The position numbers and the translations under genes are program-made. From Phoronis australis (Eukaryota > Phoronida > Phoronidae), in the NCBI GenBank assembly GCA_002633005.1, contig NMRA01000196.1, positions 606,824 through 661,046 on the forward strand: a DNA stretch of 54,223 nucleotides, read 5' to 3'. The notes beneath the pieces were generated by a model. It had not been told where the DNA came from and did no database searches. It saw only the letters and a program-made list of their open reading frames with translations. Within the stretch, counting starts at the first letter, position 1, and each line of letters opens with the position of its first letter. Positions 10,947 through 22,494 of this stretch are shown piece by piece.

Positions 10947-11474
10947 GTCAATGGACAAGACAAAAAACACTTTGTACTTTATTGAACTGTATTGTCTCGA
11001 TGTTGTGATTGACCGTAAACAAACAAATAAAATCATAAGTAAACTAGCATGGCATATTCATTGAAATAACTCAAACTCAACTGCTACAAGAATCTATAAA
11101 AATAACAAATGGCGTGAACTCAGTGTTATAAGTCGAATTCTAAAAAGTCCGAAAGGTGAGCAGCTTTACCGAACCGCATGACAAATGGGATTGGAAATTC
11201 CAGAACACAAAAAATATCGTAATTCACGATATAACCCAAATCTTCGATTGAAACTGCGTCTAATTACACTTAAGCACTCTAGGTAACTTTGTAACAAAGA
11301 ATTACATGAATATAAGTACAAAAAACTCACCAAATATATCCTTATTAGGAGAGAAACAAAATGTGACTTTTCAACAAAATATCAGGGCCTGGAAGAGCGA
11401 ACTACGCATGCGCACTACTTGGTGCTACACCTAGCGACTTCTTCAAAAACTAATCCAATAATAAATCAATGTAT
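10947..11474 (-). repeat. 3' LTR of the BEL/Pao element
   Basis: Collinear with 16826-17354 from GTCAATG to GTAT, including GACAAAAAACACTTTGTACTTT near its left end. Edges are estimated to within about 10 bases because similarity fades. Confidence 0.85.
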
Positions 11475-11934
11475 TCTTGAGACTCACTGTCAATTAAGGC
11501 TACTTGGCCTAGCAAACTACAAGACAGTGTTTCTAAAGAACACACGCTAAAATGTGAACACACACTGAAAACTTGCGAAGACATACTGGTGAAGGTGAAC
11601 ACACACCAAAACTATTGGAATAAACGATCAAAAATCTAGTGTTCGTAAATTAAGTCATGAAATGTCTGCGAACGAAAAACAGTTTTACGCGCTAGTCCAT
11701 ACAAAATTTTTTGATCTTGACTTGTCTTCAAAGGTTAATAAACGCGCAACACAAGTAAATCAATGGTCCATCACCACAATAAATCACACAGATCCATCAC
11801 AATATAATCAACAGATCCATCACAACTTATAATGCCAAAGAGACTTTTCAACATTATACAAAATAACTTCTCCAGGTATTTTCTCCTAATACTAACTATC
11901 ACAACACACAAAATAACACCATTAATCTGCTTCC
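11475..11934 (-). other. BEL/Pao 3' untranslated region
   Basis: Lies between the end of DUF5641 coding and the 3' LTR. It has AACACAC-type repeats (about 11540-11610) and GATCCATCACAA repeated at 11790-11825. No env-like frame. Confidence 0.5.
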
Positions 11935-12180
11935 AGCAATAAACACAATTTGGTGACAGGTCTTTCATACTGTAAATTTTGTGTCTGCACTGTAGCAATA
12001 CGCACTAAACCTAAAGTTGTCAGGTTTGACATCAATAAATTTGCCCATGGGCCAAATATCAAACACAAGCACTATATCACCAATTTTCAAACTTCTCCTT
12101 TGCTTAAGCCATTTCTGCTTTTCTTTAAGACACAGGACATATTCGTTCTTCCACCTTGATCAATATGTGTCCCCCAAATA
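11935..12180 (-). pseudogene. BEL/Pao DUF5641 (C-terminal pol domain)
   Basis: The minus-strand reading gives W-RWKNEYVLCLKEKQKW then LKIGDIVLV, and near 11950 YERPVTKL. These match the DUF5641 pattern found after BEL integrases (W--EYL--L--R-KW...GD-VLV...RP--KL). A stop just before the last block shows decay. This domain normally ends the pol protein. Confidence 0.8.
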
Positions 12181-12413
12181 CTGAACTTGTCTCCATTGGC
12201 GTTCCACATACATGTCGTTTTTCACAAACACTCCTGGTGTAAATGTTCACCAGACTTATATGTAGACATCAAAATATGATTAGGAGTCAAAGGTACTGTA
12301 TCTATGGGATCAGATGGCAAAACTGCAAGTTGCCTACTGTTAAAAACGGACCCCACTTCGCAAAACAAGGTTTGAAGGCCTTCGTCGTCTAGTTTCACTG
12401 ACTGCTTTTTGGT

Positions 12414-13190
12414 TTAACCATACAAAATTTTACGGACTGACCTTGTCTGCCGTTCCCACAGTCCACAATGGTGACTTGCAGTAGGGGTGTTGAATTCCCA
12501 CTGTATGCCTTCTTGTTGCAACTCAGCGTGAAGTCTGTCTTCATTCCATTCTCTGATGGGTGCTCGTAACTCTCTGTCTGCACCCACTAAGTTTGTCCCA
12601 TTGTCTGACTTCATCCAGTTGACAGGACCTCTCCTGAAAATAAATCTTCTAATAGCATTAATACATGAGTCAAGATCAAATGAGTTTTCTAACTCCAAAT
12701 GACAGGCACGAGATTCAAAGCAAGTAAATAGAACCCCTTAACGTTTGTAAACAGATCGACCTGGCTTGACTTTAAGAGGACCAAAGTAGTCGACTCCACA
12801 GTTGGTGAATGGTTTGTGATCACCAGTGACTTTTTGAACAGGTAAGTCGGCAATTTGTTGCACTCCCAGTCTTCCGAGGTATCTTCTACAATGAACACAT
12901 CTTGACAAAATCTTTTTCACAGTCTTGCTTGGTTTCAGAATCCAAAATCTTTCACGAAGCTTGGCCTAATCTTCAGTGCATGTCTTGAACTAGAAGGGAC
13001 ACAACAGGATTGCCACCAGGAATAACAATGGGATGCTTGGTACCATCAGGTAAACTTGCACAAACCAATCTGCCACCTACTCTTAGCACACCGTGGTCAT
13101 CTAAAAAGGGATCTGACTTCTGAACACTGGCTTTCATAGGTTTCCCGGTCAACAAGTATTTTCTCTGAACATATTTGATGATGAACATCT
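12414..13190 (-). pseudogene. BEL/Pao integrase (zinc-binding and core)
   Basis: Three frames in order. 12973-13188: LDDHGVLRVGGRL, then KHPIVIPGG and a final MH, the H2C2 zinc-binding start typical of BEL integrases. 12738-12920: the CVHCRRYLGR half of that motif, then VDYFGPLKV with the first catalytic Asp. 12414-12698: a core segment with MKSDNGTNLVGADREL (second catalytic Asp), IQWEFNTPTASHHCGLWER (catalytic Glu) and VRKILYG. All catalytic blocks are visible, but frameshifts separate them. The function would have been joining retrotransposon cDNA to chromosomal DNA. Confidence 0.9.
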
Positions 13191-13215
13191 CGGCAGCACT
13201 TAACTCTTGCTTTGT

Positions 13216-13834
13216 TTACTGTGATGACGTGACTTTACTACTTCTAGAAGAGGGATGCTTTTTTGTTAGCAACTGCTTGAAGAGATTCTTGGCACGCATA
13301 ACATATGCAGAAACTCTGAGAAGTTTTCCCCAGCTTGAAAACTTTTCAATGAGATTTTGGAAATCAAGGGGCTGTAAAACCTTGACTACTGTACTGGCTA
13401 CCACTTTCACTTCAGGGTCGTCTTGGCTAAGGTCTGTAGTGATGGAAACTTTTGGCCATCCGAACTCACAGCTGTGAAGGAATTCCGGACCATGTAACCA
13501 CTGTTGAACTGCACAGGATACCTCTTGATGCTGCATCAGCGGGGTTTTCCTTGGTGCTGACGTAGTTCCATTGTTGAGGGGTAGAAACTTCCAAAATCAC
13601 AACCAGTCTATTGACGACAAAGATTCTAAATCTTGCTGTAGTGTTCTGGATGTACTTAAGTACAAATGTACTGTCTGTCCAGAAATAAGTGGCATCGAGC
13701 TTGACGTCAACGGCATTCAAAATCAAATAAACAATTTTAACAGCGGCTGTTAACTCTAATCTTGGGATGGTCGTTTTCTTGTTTGGTACTACTCGAGCCT
13801 TACCCATAACAATACTACAAAAAAACTTGATCAT
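13216..13834 (-). pseudogene. BEL/Pao RNase H and linker
   Basis: 13466-13834 reads KTTIPRLELTAAV, YFWTDSTFVLKYI and STKENPADAASRG, the RNase H blocks (E, D, D) of BEL/Pao pol, which would degrade RNA in RNA:DNA hybrids. 13216-13536 overlaps in another frame with WLHGPEFL then GWPK, the usual linker after RNase H. A frameshift lies between them. Confidence 0.9.
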
Positions 13835-13989
13835 TGGAGTCTTCTATTCTACTGTACACTGCGACACCATAACCAACTTCGCTGGTTTCACTAAAGCATG
13901 TAGCTGTCATGCTTTTACATCAACATCTTTTGGCTTGAGGCTTCTTGGAATTTCAGTCTGTTGAATTACAGGAACAGCCAATCTTTCCA

Positions 13990-15012
13990 AACAACATTGT
14001 CTGACTCGGGAATCTTGTTATCCCAATCAACATTCTGCTTCAAAAGAGACTGGAGAAAGAAGGATTTTACCAGCCAAAATCATGGGCGCGGCTAAACCTA
14101 ATGGATCAAAGACTGAATAAACTGTTGACAGAATACCTCGTCTTGTTGCTGGTTTCTCGGCTAAACTAAGGTTGAAACCAAATGTATCTTTCTCTGGTTG
14201 CCAAAATACCCCAAGGGTTCTTTCAGAAGGTATCGCTTCATCGGTCTTGTCTGAGTCGAGCTGAAAATCTTGAAACTCCTTTCACCTCTCATCTTCAGGG
14301 ATGGACTCAATTATGGCTCTAATGTTACTAGACCACTTACTGAGATGAAAACCTTTAAGACTACACAAACTAGACAACTGTTTCACTCTGTCTAAAACAA
14401 CACTTTCAGGGGGAACTGCCTTTAGACATTCGTCTACATAGAAATTATTGGAAATCGTGCTACAAACTTCACTACTAAACTCAGAGGAGTGGTCAATCGC
14501 TGTCTGCCGAAGTGTAAAACTGCCACAAGCAGGGGACGAAGATGCACTAAAAATTAAACGGTTATACTGTACATCTCAGGGTTTCGCTGCAGATCACCAT
14601 CGTTGAACCAGTAGAACCGTAAACAATCTCTATTCTTGGGCGGGACCACAACCCGATAGAACATAGACTCAACATCACTTGTGATGGCATAGGGCTCTTG
14701 GAGAAATCTAAGTAGAACATCTAACAGCCTACTTGTCAAATTGGGACCAGAGAGAAGTATATCATTCAATGAAACACCATTGAATCGTGCAGCACAATAG
14801 AATACTACTCTAAGTATCTGCTTACGAGGATGATACACACCATGGTGGGATATGAACCACACCTTGCCATCTTGCCTGGACTTAACTTCAGGTGGCTCTT
14901 TTTCGGCGTGACCATTCTTCAACACTTTGTCCATGAAGGCTGTACATGTATATTCTGATTGTAGCTTCTCATCTGACATCATCTTGCATCGCAAATAACT
15001 TAACCTCTTCAA
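13990..15012 (-). pseudogene. BEL/Pao reverse transcriptase (altered YVDD box)
   Basis: 14554-15012 holds the N-terminal fingers and palm: WFISHHGVYHPRK, RVVFYCAARFNGVSLND, AITSDVESMFY-V (first catalytic Asp) and NRDCLRFYWF-DGDL. The catalytic turn lies in another frame at about 14429-14455 and reads FYVDECLKAVPP where the family has YVDD, so the second Asp is Glu. Further on, about 14090-14250 shows TLGVFWQPEKDTFGF-like and RRGILSTVYSVFDPLGL-like blocks, the Pao RT C-terminal signature. Several frameshifts are present. This domain would have copied the element RNA. Confidence 0.9.
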
Positions 15013-15091
15013 AGCATACTTACTTTGTCAGGACTAATGACGTCATCATCACGAAATGGTAGATCAATATTGTAGTGACCATCCGTGAACT

Positions 15092-15520
15092 CTATGGAAT
15101 CATGGACCTTGGACAAAAAAGCTTATCTTCTTGTGAAGCTTCTTTCTTGTTTTCGATGATTCTCTCGGGGAAATCTGTATCAATGGACGTCTGAATCATT
15201 TGCTTCAAATGTTCTACTTTTTGAACAACACTAACATATATACGAATGGCTTGTACCACTGGTGGCTTTAAGTCACCAGCAGGTCCACGAACAACATTCC
15301 ACAAAATCCAACCAAGCTTCGATCTTGTTGCATGAGGACTGCCTGACGGACCAGTACGAGCTTCATAAGGTGAGTAAGCATCTGGCACATTGTTACCAAT
15401 GAGCAAAAGTATTTCTCCATCAATTACAGGGATGGGGAGCTCATTAAGGTGTTTCCACTTGGCAACGTCTGCTTTTGTTGGTACGTGACGCTTACTCACT
15501 GGCATCTCCTGTTATGTGTA
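15092..15520 (-). pseudogene. BEL/Pao DUF1758, C-terminal part
   Basis: A 137-codon frame with KWKHLNELPIPVIDGEILLL, IGNNVPDAY, ARTGPSGSPHATRSKLGWIL, the standard tail of the BEL protease region (HL--I--P------LLIG-D-P...A--T-LGW). A stop before 15505 separates it from the protease core. Confidence 0.9.
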
Positions 15521-15585
15521 TACGGGTGGTAATTTAAAGACCGAGTTACCATAAAGCGAGGCCACTTCAAGACCAGTTACACGCT

Positions 15586-15890
15586 TTACACTAAACGGAC
15601 CTTGACTATAGTCATGGTTCCTAATGAGATTTGAGCACCTTCCTGGTAAGCCTGTACAACTTCAGCCAGTTTATCAGTACAAAAACTCACATTTGAGCTT
15701 GGGTCTAAGAAGGCGTAACCTTTAACAGTTATCTTGCGAGATGATCTTATCTGCACTGGAATGATAGCCATTGTATATTCACTGGCTCCTGTTGAATCAC
15801 TACCGTCATGGATTGCACTTGAAGGATGTACTTGGTTCATCACCTTTCTTGGATTTCAACTTTGATTCATCGCGCAGGAGTGTAGGATGG
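15586..15890 (-). pseudogene. BEL/Pao aspartic protease core
   Basis: Reads VQIRSSRKITVKGYAFLDP then SSNVSFCTDKLAE. BEL proteases have A-LDPGSN-SF at this point; here the Gly after LDP is Ser. The domain would cleave the polyprotein. In-frame sequence continues upstream toward gag to about 15890. Confidence 0.85.
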
Positions 15891-15947
15891 CTCTTTACAA
15901 ACCTCGCATATCAAACGACTTGGGCACTGACGACTTCTATGACCTTC

Positions 15948-16650
15948 TTAAAGACAAACGAAGCAAAGCTTATTGCTTTGAATACATGTCACTCGGTCAT
16001 CCAGTGACTTTATCCCAAAGTCCTTACATGAACACAGCTCATGGCTACAAGAGCCACACAAATGACACTTGCCATGTTCTTCAACAGATGTAGCTAATGA
16101 CTTGTGTTTCGATTGTTTGTTAGTCGTACTAGGTTTTGAATATCGTGTTGTTGTTTCGGATATTATGGTTTTTCCATAGTTTGGATCGTTGGACTTTTTG
16201 GCTTCCTTCTTTACAAACGCCACAAAATCACCAAACGTAGCCACCTCGTACTTTTCCTTGACGTCATACATTCTAGATCTCCAACGTTCTTGTAAGCTGA
16301 AGGGAAGTTTAGACACAAGCTGGCGAATATTCTCAGGATAATCTAAAATGCTAATGCTACTAACCTCTTCCACCGCAAGGCCACATTCCAGAAGAAATTG
16401 TCCAAACTCATCCAAACTCTTTGGATGTTCAGCTTTCGCGATGGGCCCACCTAATGCCTTTTTGATGTAGGCATTGGCAATAATGGATTTTTGTCCATAA
16501 CGATCTCCAAATTCACGGAAAATAGAGTTTACAGCTAACTTGCTACTTCGCAGAGCACCGTCGCTATTAACAATTTTCAAAAGGCTGTACCAAATAATTT
16601 AAATGTTCATCAAAATTATCAGTATTTGACTTGATACAGCGATTAAACTG
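15948..16650 (-). pseudogene. BEL/Pao gag (DUF1759-like) with zinc knuckle
   Basis: A 210-codon frame at 15948-16580 has ALRSSKLAVNSIF, a helical middle (LPFSLQERWRSRMYD, FGDFVAFVKKEAK) and a CHLCGSCSHELCSC zinc-knuckle-like Cys/His cluster. DUF1759 of BEL elements has the same plan of capsid-like helices then a knuckle. It ends in a stop shortly after CFVCL, where the protease frame should continue. The first part of gag and the primer-binding site next to the 5' LTR (16651-16825) are eroded; no TGG-type primer site could be placed. Confidence 0.85.
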
Positions 16651-16825
16651 TCTCAGAAATCTTCACCACTAATAGGCGAAATTTTTATCTTTGGCTTCGA
16701 AAGTTCTCTTACAATGTCACTTATGGTGGTTTGACTAGTTTGTTGTTGTACGGCTTCTTCATCCATAACTTCTTCTTGAGTTGCCGGCTCTCCAGGCCCC
16801 GAACGCAGCTCCTCACGAGGCACTT

Positions 16826-17354
16826 GTCAATGATATAAAGACAAAAAACACTTTGTACTTTCTTCAACTGTATTGTCTCGATGTTGTGATTGACTGTAAA
16901 CAAACAAATAAAATCATAAGTAAACTATTATGGCACATTCATTGAAATAACTCAAATTCAACTGCTACAAAAATCTACAACATCAACAAATGGCGTGAAC
17001 TCAGTTTTATAAGTCGAATTCTAAAAAGTCCGTGAGGTGAGCAGATTTACCGAACCGCATGACAAATGGGATAGAAAATTCCAGAACACAAAACAGATCG
17101 TAAATCACGATATAACCCTAAACTTCGATTGCAACTGCTTCTTATTACACTTAAGCGTTCTAGGTAACTTTGTACCAAAGAATTATATGAATTTAAGTAC
17201 AAAAAACTCACCAAATATATCGTTATTATGAGCGAAACAAAATGTGACTTTTCAAAAAATGTCAGGGCCTGGACGAGCAAACTACGCGTGCGCACCACTT
17301 GGTGCGACACCTAGCGACTTCCACAAAAACTAGTCAACTAATAAACGACTGTAT
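16826..17354 (-). repeat. 5' LTR of the BEL/Pao element
   Basis: Direct partner of 10947-11474. It should hold the element promoter; no promoter motif is called. Confidence 0.85.
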
Positions 17355-18124
17355 GCCCGTAATAATCACTATAATTCATTATTAAACGAGGCGAGTCGTT
17401 TTTGCCTTATATTAGAAGTATTCCTCCTAGGGGCATGGATACTCAGGCTGGATGGGCCACAAAAGTTACTTGAAAAAAACAAAGCAGGTTGATAGAAACA
17501 TATCTGAAATGGTTTCCTGTGCTAACATAAACGTAAATCAAAAGTTAACAGTTATCCAATTAAGAGACATTCTAAGTAAACTAAGAGATAACCAAACCAA
17601 TTTGAAAACCATGTCATTCCTGGCACCAACACAGGGTGTGAGTGTTTTTTGAGCGATAACAAACCCAAACAAATGAACAATTGTGACAAAATTACAACAT
17701 TGTGGTAATGCACAAACTTGATGAAAATATAGAAGAATCTGACCTATATATGACTTTACGTCCGAATAACCGAGGAACTTATTTTTGCGCTTGAATAATC
17801 TGAGTTGTGCACGTTTCATATAGAGTAGAGTATTCTTTTTCTTCAGCAACAAGATTTTAAACGTCACCTATAAATTATTAATTTTTGTTCTGATTATTCA
17901 TATGAGTTGATAAAGTGTTTAGCAGTTGGAATTTTGAACTTTCTTTTCTGTTTAGTCCATTCAGTGAATTTTAATAGTGAACTGAATTTTTTCCCATAAC
18001 CAAATTGTTTTCATTTATTATGACTGAACATATATAGCCAAAACATAGTCTGGGATCCAACACAATGATGATGGTTGCAATGAAGCGCCCTGAATTGTCA
18101 AACGGATTTAGAGGTTGCACTCTA
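17355..18124. other. No gene supported
   Basis: AT-rich sequence. A 109-codon minus-strand frame (17538-17867) is Lys/Leu-rich without domain or splice context. Confidence 0.5.
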
Positions 18125-18970
18125 CCATAACAAAAGAATAGTTTTTAAAATTGTGACATCAGAATATTTCTAAGCTTTAAGGTCACCTTGGCTAGCTTCA
18201 GTCTCATTTTGGGATGCATGTAAAGCGTATAGTAATCTTGTTCAGAGTGTTTCTTTTGGTACGAAAATGAAGAATTAGTTTACTTTGGTTAAATTCATTG
18301 TATTGACCATTTTTAGTTTACACATTCAAATGAAGGACTATAAATAATGAATTAACACGAATGCTTATTTAGGTTAATAATGACTAAGATTCTCTTGACA
18401 ACAGTTGCCAACTTTGTTAAAGACTCACATTATGGTGTGTCTTGTTCTACTCACAGGTGTTCTTATAAATGGATGACACCAGTGACGTCTGCATAACCAA
18501 CTTACACTGGGACATATAATTGCGCAACTGAAATAGTTCTCAATATATGATATAGCTGTAAAACTATTACATCCACTATTACGAAAATATCATGACGTTC
18601 TCGAAAGTGCACGAATGAAACTGAAAAGCTTGTAATAAAACACCAAAGCCTGTAATGAAAGTTACAACTTTTGTATTTATACACCACCTTCACATCAACT
18701 TATTTTTTAAAATCAAAAATATTGGATGTAGAAAAAGGCGTTGTCATCTCATGCACTGTCTTTGTGTTGTTTTTGTATATTTTAACGAAAAGTTTTCAAG
18801 TATTTTATAAAAATTTAATTGATAGCGTGTACGTGTACAGAATGCTAGGCTGGGTGTTAAGTTCCAACGTTTATTATTAGTAATACCAGTGATACATTCT
18901 AAGTTATAAACATAACAGCAGTCCGAGACCTGTACTACTGTAGCTAGAGACCGGCGAGTTTTTCTCATGG
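18125..18970 (+). repeat. Interspersed repeat R1, copy 2 (uninterrupted)
   Basis: Collinear with 6430-7492 plus 9737-9915. It keeps a single TTAA near 18815 where copy 1 has the 2.24-kb insertion. Non-coding, family unknown. Confidence 0.75.
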
Positions 18971-19020
18971 TTTTCTGTTCTGTTATCGCGGCCAGTGTCT
19001 AGGAACCCTATCAGGCCCAT

Positions 19021-19160
19021 TAGGTCATGGGCGGTAGCTCCAGTCGTTTCATCCTGGGACCATGTCAGGGGGGCAACTTGATTTTTTTCTGTATGGATTG
19101 ATATGCCATGAAGCAATTGATACGTGAAAAGTTCTCACGTTTTAAGTAGCACATTTTTTG
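19021..19160 (+). repeat. Left TIR of E3
   Basis: Starts TAGGTCATGGGCGG, contains AGGGGGGCAACTT and ends near GTAGCACATTTTTT. Collinear with 28311-28470. Confidence 0.7.
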
Positions 19161-19276
19161 TAGAAAAACAGTTTTTATGGGTCAAAATTTTTTCATAATT
19201 GAACAAGAGGGGCGCTAAATCCAACAAAAGACTTATGCAAGATGACATCTTAAGCCAAGCTCAGATCTAATTTAAC

Positions 19277-19330
19277 ATGGCGGCTCCCGTAGGAGATGCT
19301 GTCAATGAATACTGCCTACACTTTCGAGCA
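19277..19330 (+). CDS. Candidate first exon of the E3 transposon gene
   Basis: ATG at 19277 begins MAAPVGDAVNEYCLHFRA and stops at a clean donor, GCA|GTAAGT, at 19331. E2 has an ATG-Ala-Ala-Pro start at the matching place inside its own TIR (31204, minus strand), which supports a shared translation start. The following exon was not identified. Confidence 0.4.
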
Positions 19331-20770
19331 GTAAGTTTGTCTGATCTGTTGAATTTCTCGAAACTGATATAGGCAAAAAGCATTGACTGTGAGAAAGAAT
19401 GACATTCCCTTGGAGCTGAAGACAGCAATGAGCACAATGTCACCAGTTTGCGTTTATATCATGTAACTTCACGGGATTGGCGTGGGCTCCAGGCAGTATC
19501 ACAAATCCTGTTATATAAGCTCACAGACGTTACAAAAATTGAAAGAGCAAAGAGGAAAGATTGCGAAACTACAAAGTATGCCGAGAACAGAATCCCTGAT
19601 TACGACCAAGATGATGGCATGTGTTATTTTTTTCTGGAAATATGATAAATTGATGCAAGTCACTGAATCAGTGACAGTGTAGTCAGTGCCTCAATGGGAA
19701 ACAGGTCACTTCCAATCCAAGACAACTCGTAACCAAGTCAAATTTCAAAAGTATTTTAAAACTATTTAATTTGGCCAAGCAGTGATTAAAAGCAATCAAT
19801 CATGTCATATTTATGCAAACCGACTCAATGTTATTAGTTTTGTTTTTAGCATGGATACGAGTTGACTTGCGTGCGAGTTGGCTAAGGTACGAAAGGACTG
19901 GAAAGCCCTCATACGCACAACTGGTAAAAAACTGTGTTTCCTGGAATCGGTGTCTGGCCTACTTGTGTTTGAATCGAGCATCCAGGTAATTCATTGACTA
20001 ACAGGCCCTCGCGATGGCATTCATTTAAAGTATGCAGTGTGGATGGTTAGGCTTTCAGTCTGAGTTTGGAGCCTTGGAACCATGTGATTGCCGATCAATG
20101 TAATTACTGACCACAGTATGCACCTATATCAGGAGCACCACCTTTACATTCTCAAGCTACTTTTACTCACAGGTTTTACTAAAAGTTGCATAGGTGCCTA
20201 AAATTTCTGATTTAGGTGCAGCTGCACACACATGATCGAAGATTAACGAAATATATAGCAAATATTTTGATAGCAGTCGTTTTTATTGAGTTTCTACTCA
20301 TTCAACATAGTTTGTTGGTGGTTTGTATACAAATTAATTTTGTGCAATGTTGTTGGAACACTATTTTCAAAAGTTCTATTTTTATGCTTTATTTGAAATA
20401 ACAACATTTATTTGAGGGAAAGTACAACTTAGAATACTTGCATGATTGTAAAAACTTGTGTGCATATATGAAATTGTATCTGAATTTACAAACAAAAATT
20501 GCTTTCAAGATCATGTTGCATACAAACCCATGGGTATCTTTTTCACTTTTGAGCACAGTTGCCTAGGCCTTGTATATGCACGTCATATTTTGAGTGTTTT
20601 TACCTGTCTTTTGGTCATTCTTTGAAGTTCCATTTGGTTATGGTAATAATGAATTGTTAACATCTATCGTTTTGTAAGTCAGGCCTAAAATGCTTTCCAT
20701 ATCTTTAAACTCTGATAACGGTTTTATTTTTATTTTTATTTTGCTTTTGCTTGGTTGTATTTGGGTTTTT

Positions 20771-21262
20771 ATGGTTGCTGCTAAGGCAGAAAACTACGTG
20801 GAACGTTTGATCAGATTACAAGGAAGAGATCTGGTAACACTCGAAGCCAAATTCCATCGTTCTTGCTACAAAAGCTTCACAAGACCACGGATAAAATATA
20901 AATCTGACCATAGTGAAAGTAGCGAAATTTTCACAGATGTATTTCGAAAGTTTTGCTTTAAAGTTGTAGAGCAACGAATTATGTTGCATGGGGAAATATT
21001 GCGTTTGACTCTGTTAAAGTCACTCATAGAGGAAACATTGTCCAAAAGAGGTTGTAACGCACATGTATGTGTCCGAACTGGAAATCTGAAATCGAAATAA
21101 CAGATAATTTATCCTATTCTACCATTCCTTAGTCAAAAACGGAATGAGAGGGAAGTGCTGTAAAACAAGTATTTGTTCTTGTGTAAATGCTGGACTAAAA
21201 TGCACTGCCAAAACTGTGAGAATGCCAAAGTGAGTGATGAAATTGAGTCAGATGATGAGTAA
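20771..21262 (+). pseudogene. E3 transposon protein: DLV-LEAK-CYK domain and Cys-rich tail
   Basis: 20771-21100 reads ENYVERLIRLQGR, DLVTLEAKFHRSCYKSFTRP (from 20828), then a helical part with FTDVFRKFCFKVVEQRIMLH and ending RTGNLKSK before a stop. The same order is found on the minus strand of E2 (29515-29838). About 21174-21262 gives CSCVNAGLKCT and a further C--C in another frame, matching the E2 Cys-rich tail. The hydrophobic stretch ahead of residue 28 is probably intron read-through. Frameshifts make it inactive. The Cys/His arrangement (H--SCY) may be a zinc site; this is inference. Confidence 0.6.
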
Positions 21263-21804
21263 CTGTGTGATGGACTTGCATCCTAGTCTGTGGAACCTGG
21301 AAAAACATCTTTTCAAGAGACAGAAACCAGGCTAGTAACTGGCCTAGTGAGCCTGGTGATTTGCGAAACATTTTCATAATTACGTCTCTAGTAATGGCTT
21401 TTTATCTTGTCACAGTAATTCCTCAGACTTTTGTACTTCATAGGATTTTATTATTTTGTTGTTATTCTATAGTTTTGTCTCCATTTTTGACAGCCTGTAT
21501 GCTTTGGACTTGTAGCAATGTTAGACATAGTTAGTTTGATAATTATAGTTTTACCAACAGTAAAACCAGCATAAAACACTATGAATGATAGTTCCATATT
21601 TCGCCAACAGGTGGCAACCAAAAATTCATATTTCTTCCATAATTCTACATCGTAATTAAAAAAACATAGCAAAGCATGCGTTTATCATGACTTAATACAC
21701 CATGTAGGAATATTATCTGCAGTATCATCCTTTATGGACACTTTATTTTCATCTCTTCTAACTTTTTAATTCCATCTGGAATTTGCTGAATTGGAATTAT
21801 TTTA

Positions 21805-21958
21805 ACATCAAATTTCACAAAAATGTGCAAGTATGAACTCGGGAGTTTTTTTATTCATAAAGTACAATGATTTGTGAATCAAAAAAATTAAATTGACCCC
21901 CTAAAGTGGTCACAGAAGTGGTTTTCTAGGCCTCCTGTGGCCTACGACCCATGGCCTA
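21805..21958 (-). repeat. Right TIR of E3
   Basis: Complement reads TAGGCCATGGG, TAGAAAACCAC, TTTAGGGGGTCAA, then TTGCACATTTTTGTGAAATTTG, close to the left TIR of E2. Confidence 0.7.
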
Positions 21959-21961
21959 CAT

Positions 21962-22494
21962 GGCGGCCGGACTGAGGACATCAAGAACATAAACCAGCCA
22001 GAGTTGGAAACTAAATTTCCAGTCACGAAAAGACTATACTAGTGCCCCAAAAAATGGTGACCACGTGATTGTTTAGGTGAATTAGCCGCGAAACTACAAA
22101 TCTACTTACTAGGTTGTCGGGGGCCGCGAAGTCGGGTTACCCTTCCACGGAACCGTCAGGGCAAAAGTTATACAGTAACAATGATTCGAATAAAGTATAT
22201 GAATAATGATTCCCCTAACATCTGACCATAGGACATAGAATCGATTTATTGTTTCACAACAGCTTTCTGTCAGCAAACACGGAATTAGCATGTGCTCACA
22301 CGGCCTCCTCGGTTCCCAGTCAATTAGTTCATTGCATCTAAAGCCAGTAGCGCAGTGATTTATTCACTGCTGGCTTCTCAAAATATTTGTACTCACGAAC
22401 ATTCCAACGCATTACATGTTGTATCTAATGAGACAGATTTTGTTTCACGTTGATATCAGCATTGGTGAGGATGGGAATAATTCATTTTGAGACA
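21962..22494. other. No gene supported
   Basis: Nothing recognisable beyond short frames. Confidence 0.5.

Larger units (their letters stand above)
10947..17354 (-). mobile_element. BEL/Pao LTR retrotransposon (near full length, inactive)
   Basis: Two direct ~528-bp LTRs (10947-11474 and 16826-17354) enclose, in minus-strand order, gag (DUF1759-like), aspartic protease and DUF1758, reverse transcriptase, RNase H, zinc-binding and core integrase, and DUF5641. That order is diagnostic of BEL/Pao. By my hand count the LTRs differ at about 9% of positions, so the insertion is old. Frameshifts and stops break the polyprotein, and the RT catalytic box is altered. No env gene is seen. No clear target duplication abuts the LTRs. 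Confidence 0.95.
19021..21958 (+). mobile_element. E3: Academ-like DNA transposon (internally deleted)
   Basis: The left end (19021-19160) and the complement of the right end (about 21805-21958) share TAGG-CATGGG-GGTAG, a GGGGG-CAA block, CTCCCG/TCTCAC and GCACATTTTT, and both match the TIRs of E2. CAT flanks the element on both sides (19018-19020, 21959-21961). Inside are a possible first exon (19277) and decayed coding related to E2. The large middle part of the protein, seen in E1, is absent. About 2.94 kb. Confidence 0.75.

Noticed and set aside
10932-17375. CACTATAA at 10932-10939 and 17368-17375 as the target duplication of the BEL element
   Set aside because: The copies lie several bases outside the visible LTR ends on both sides, and residual LTR similarity appears to run into them. 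They are also longer than the 4-6 bp usual for LTR elements.
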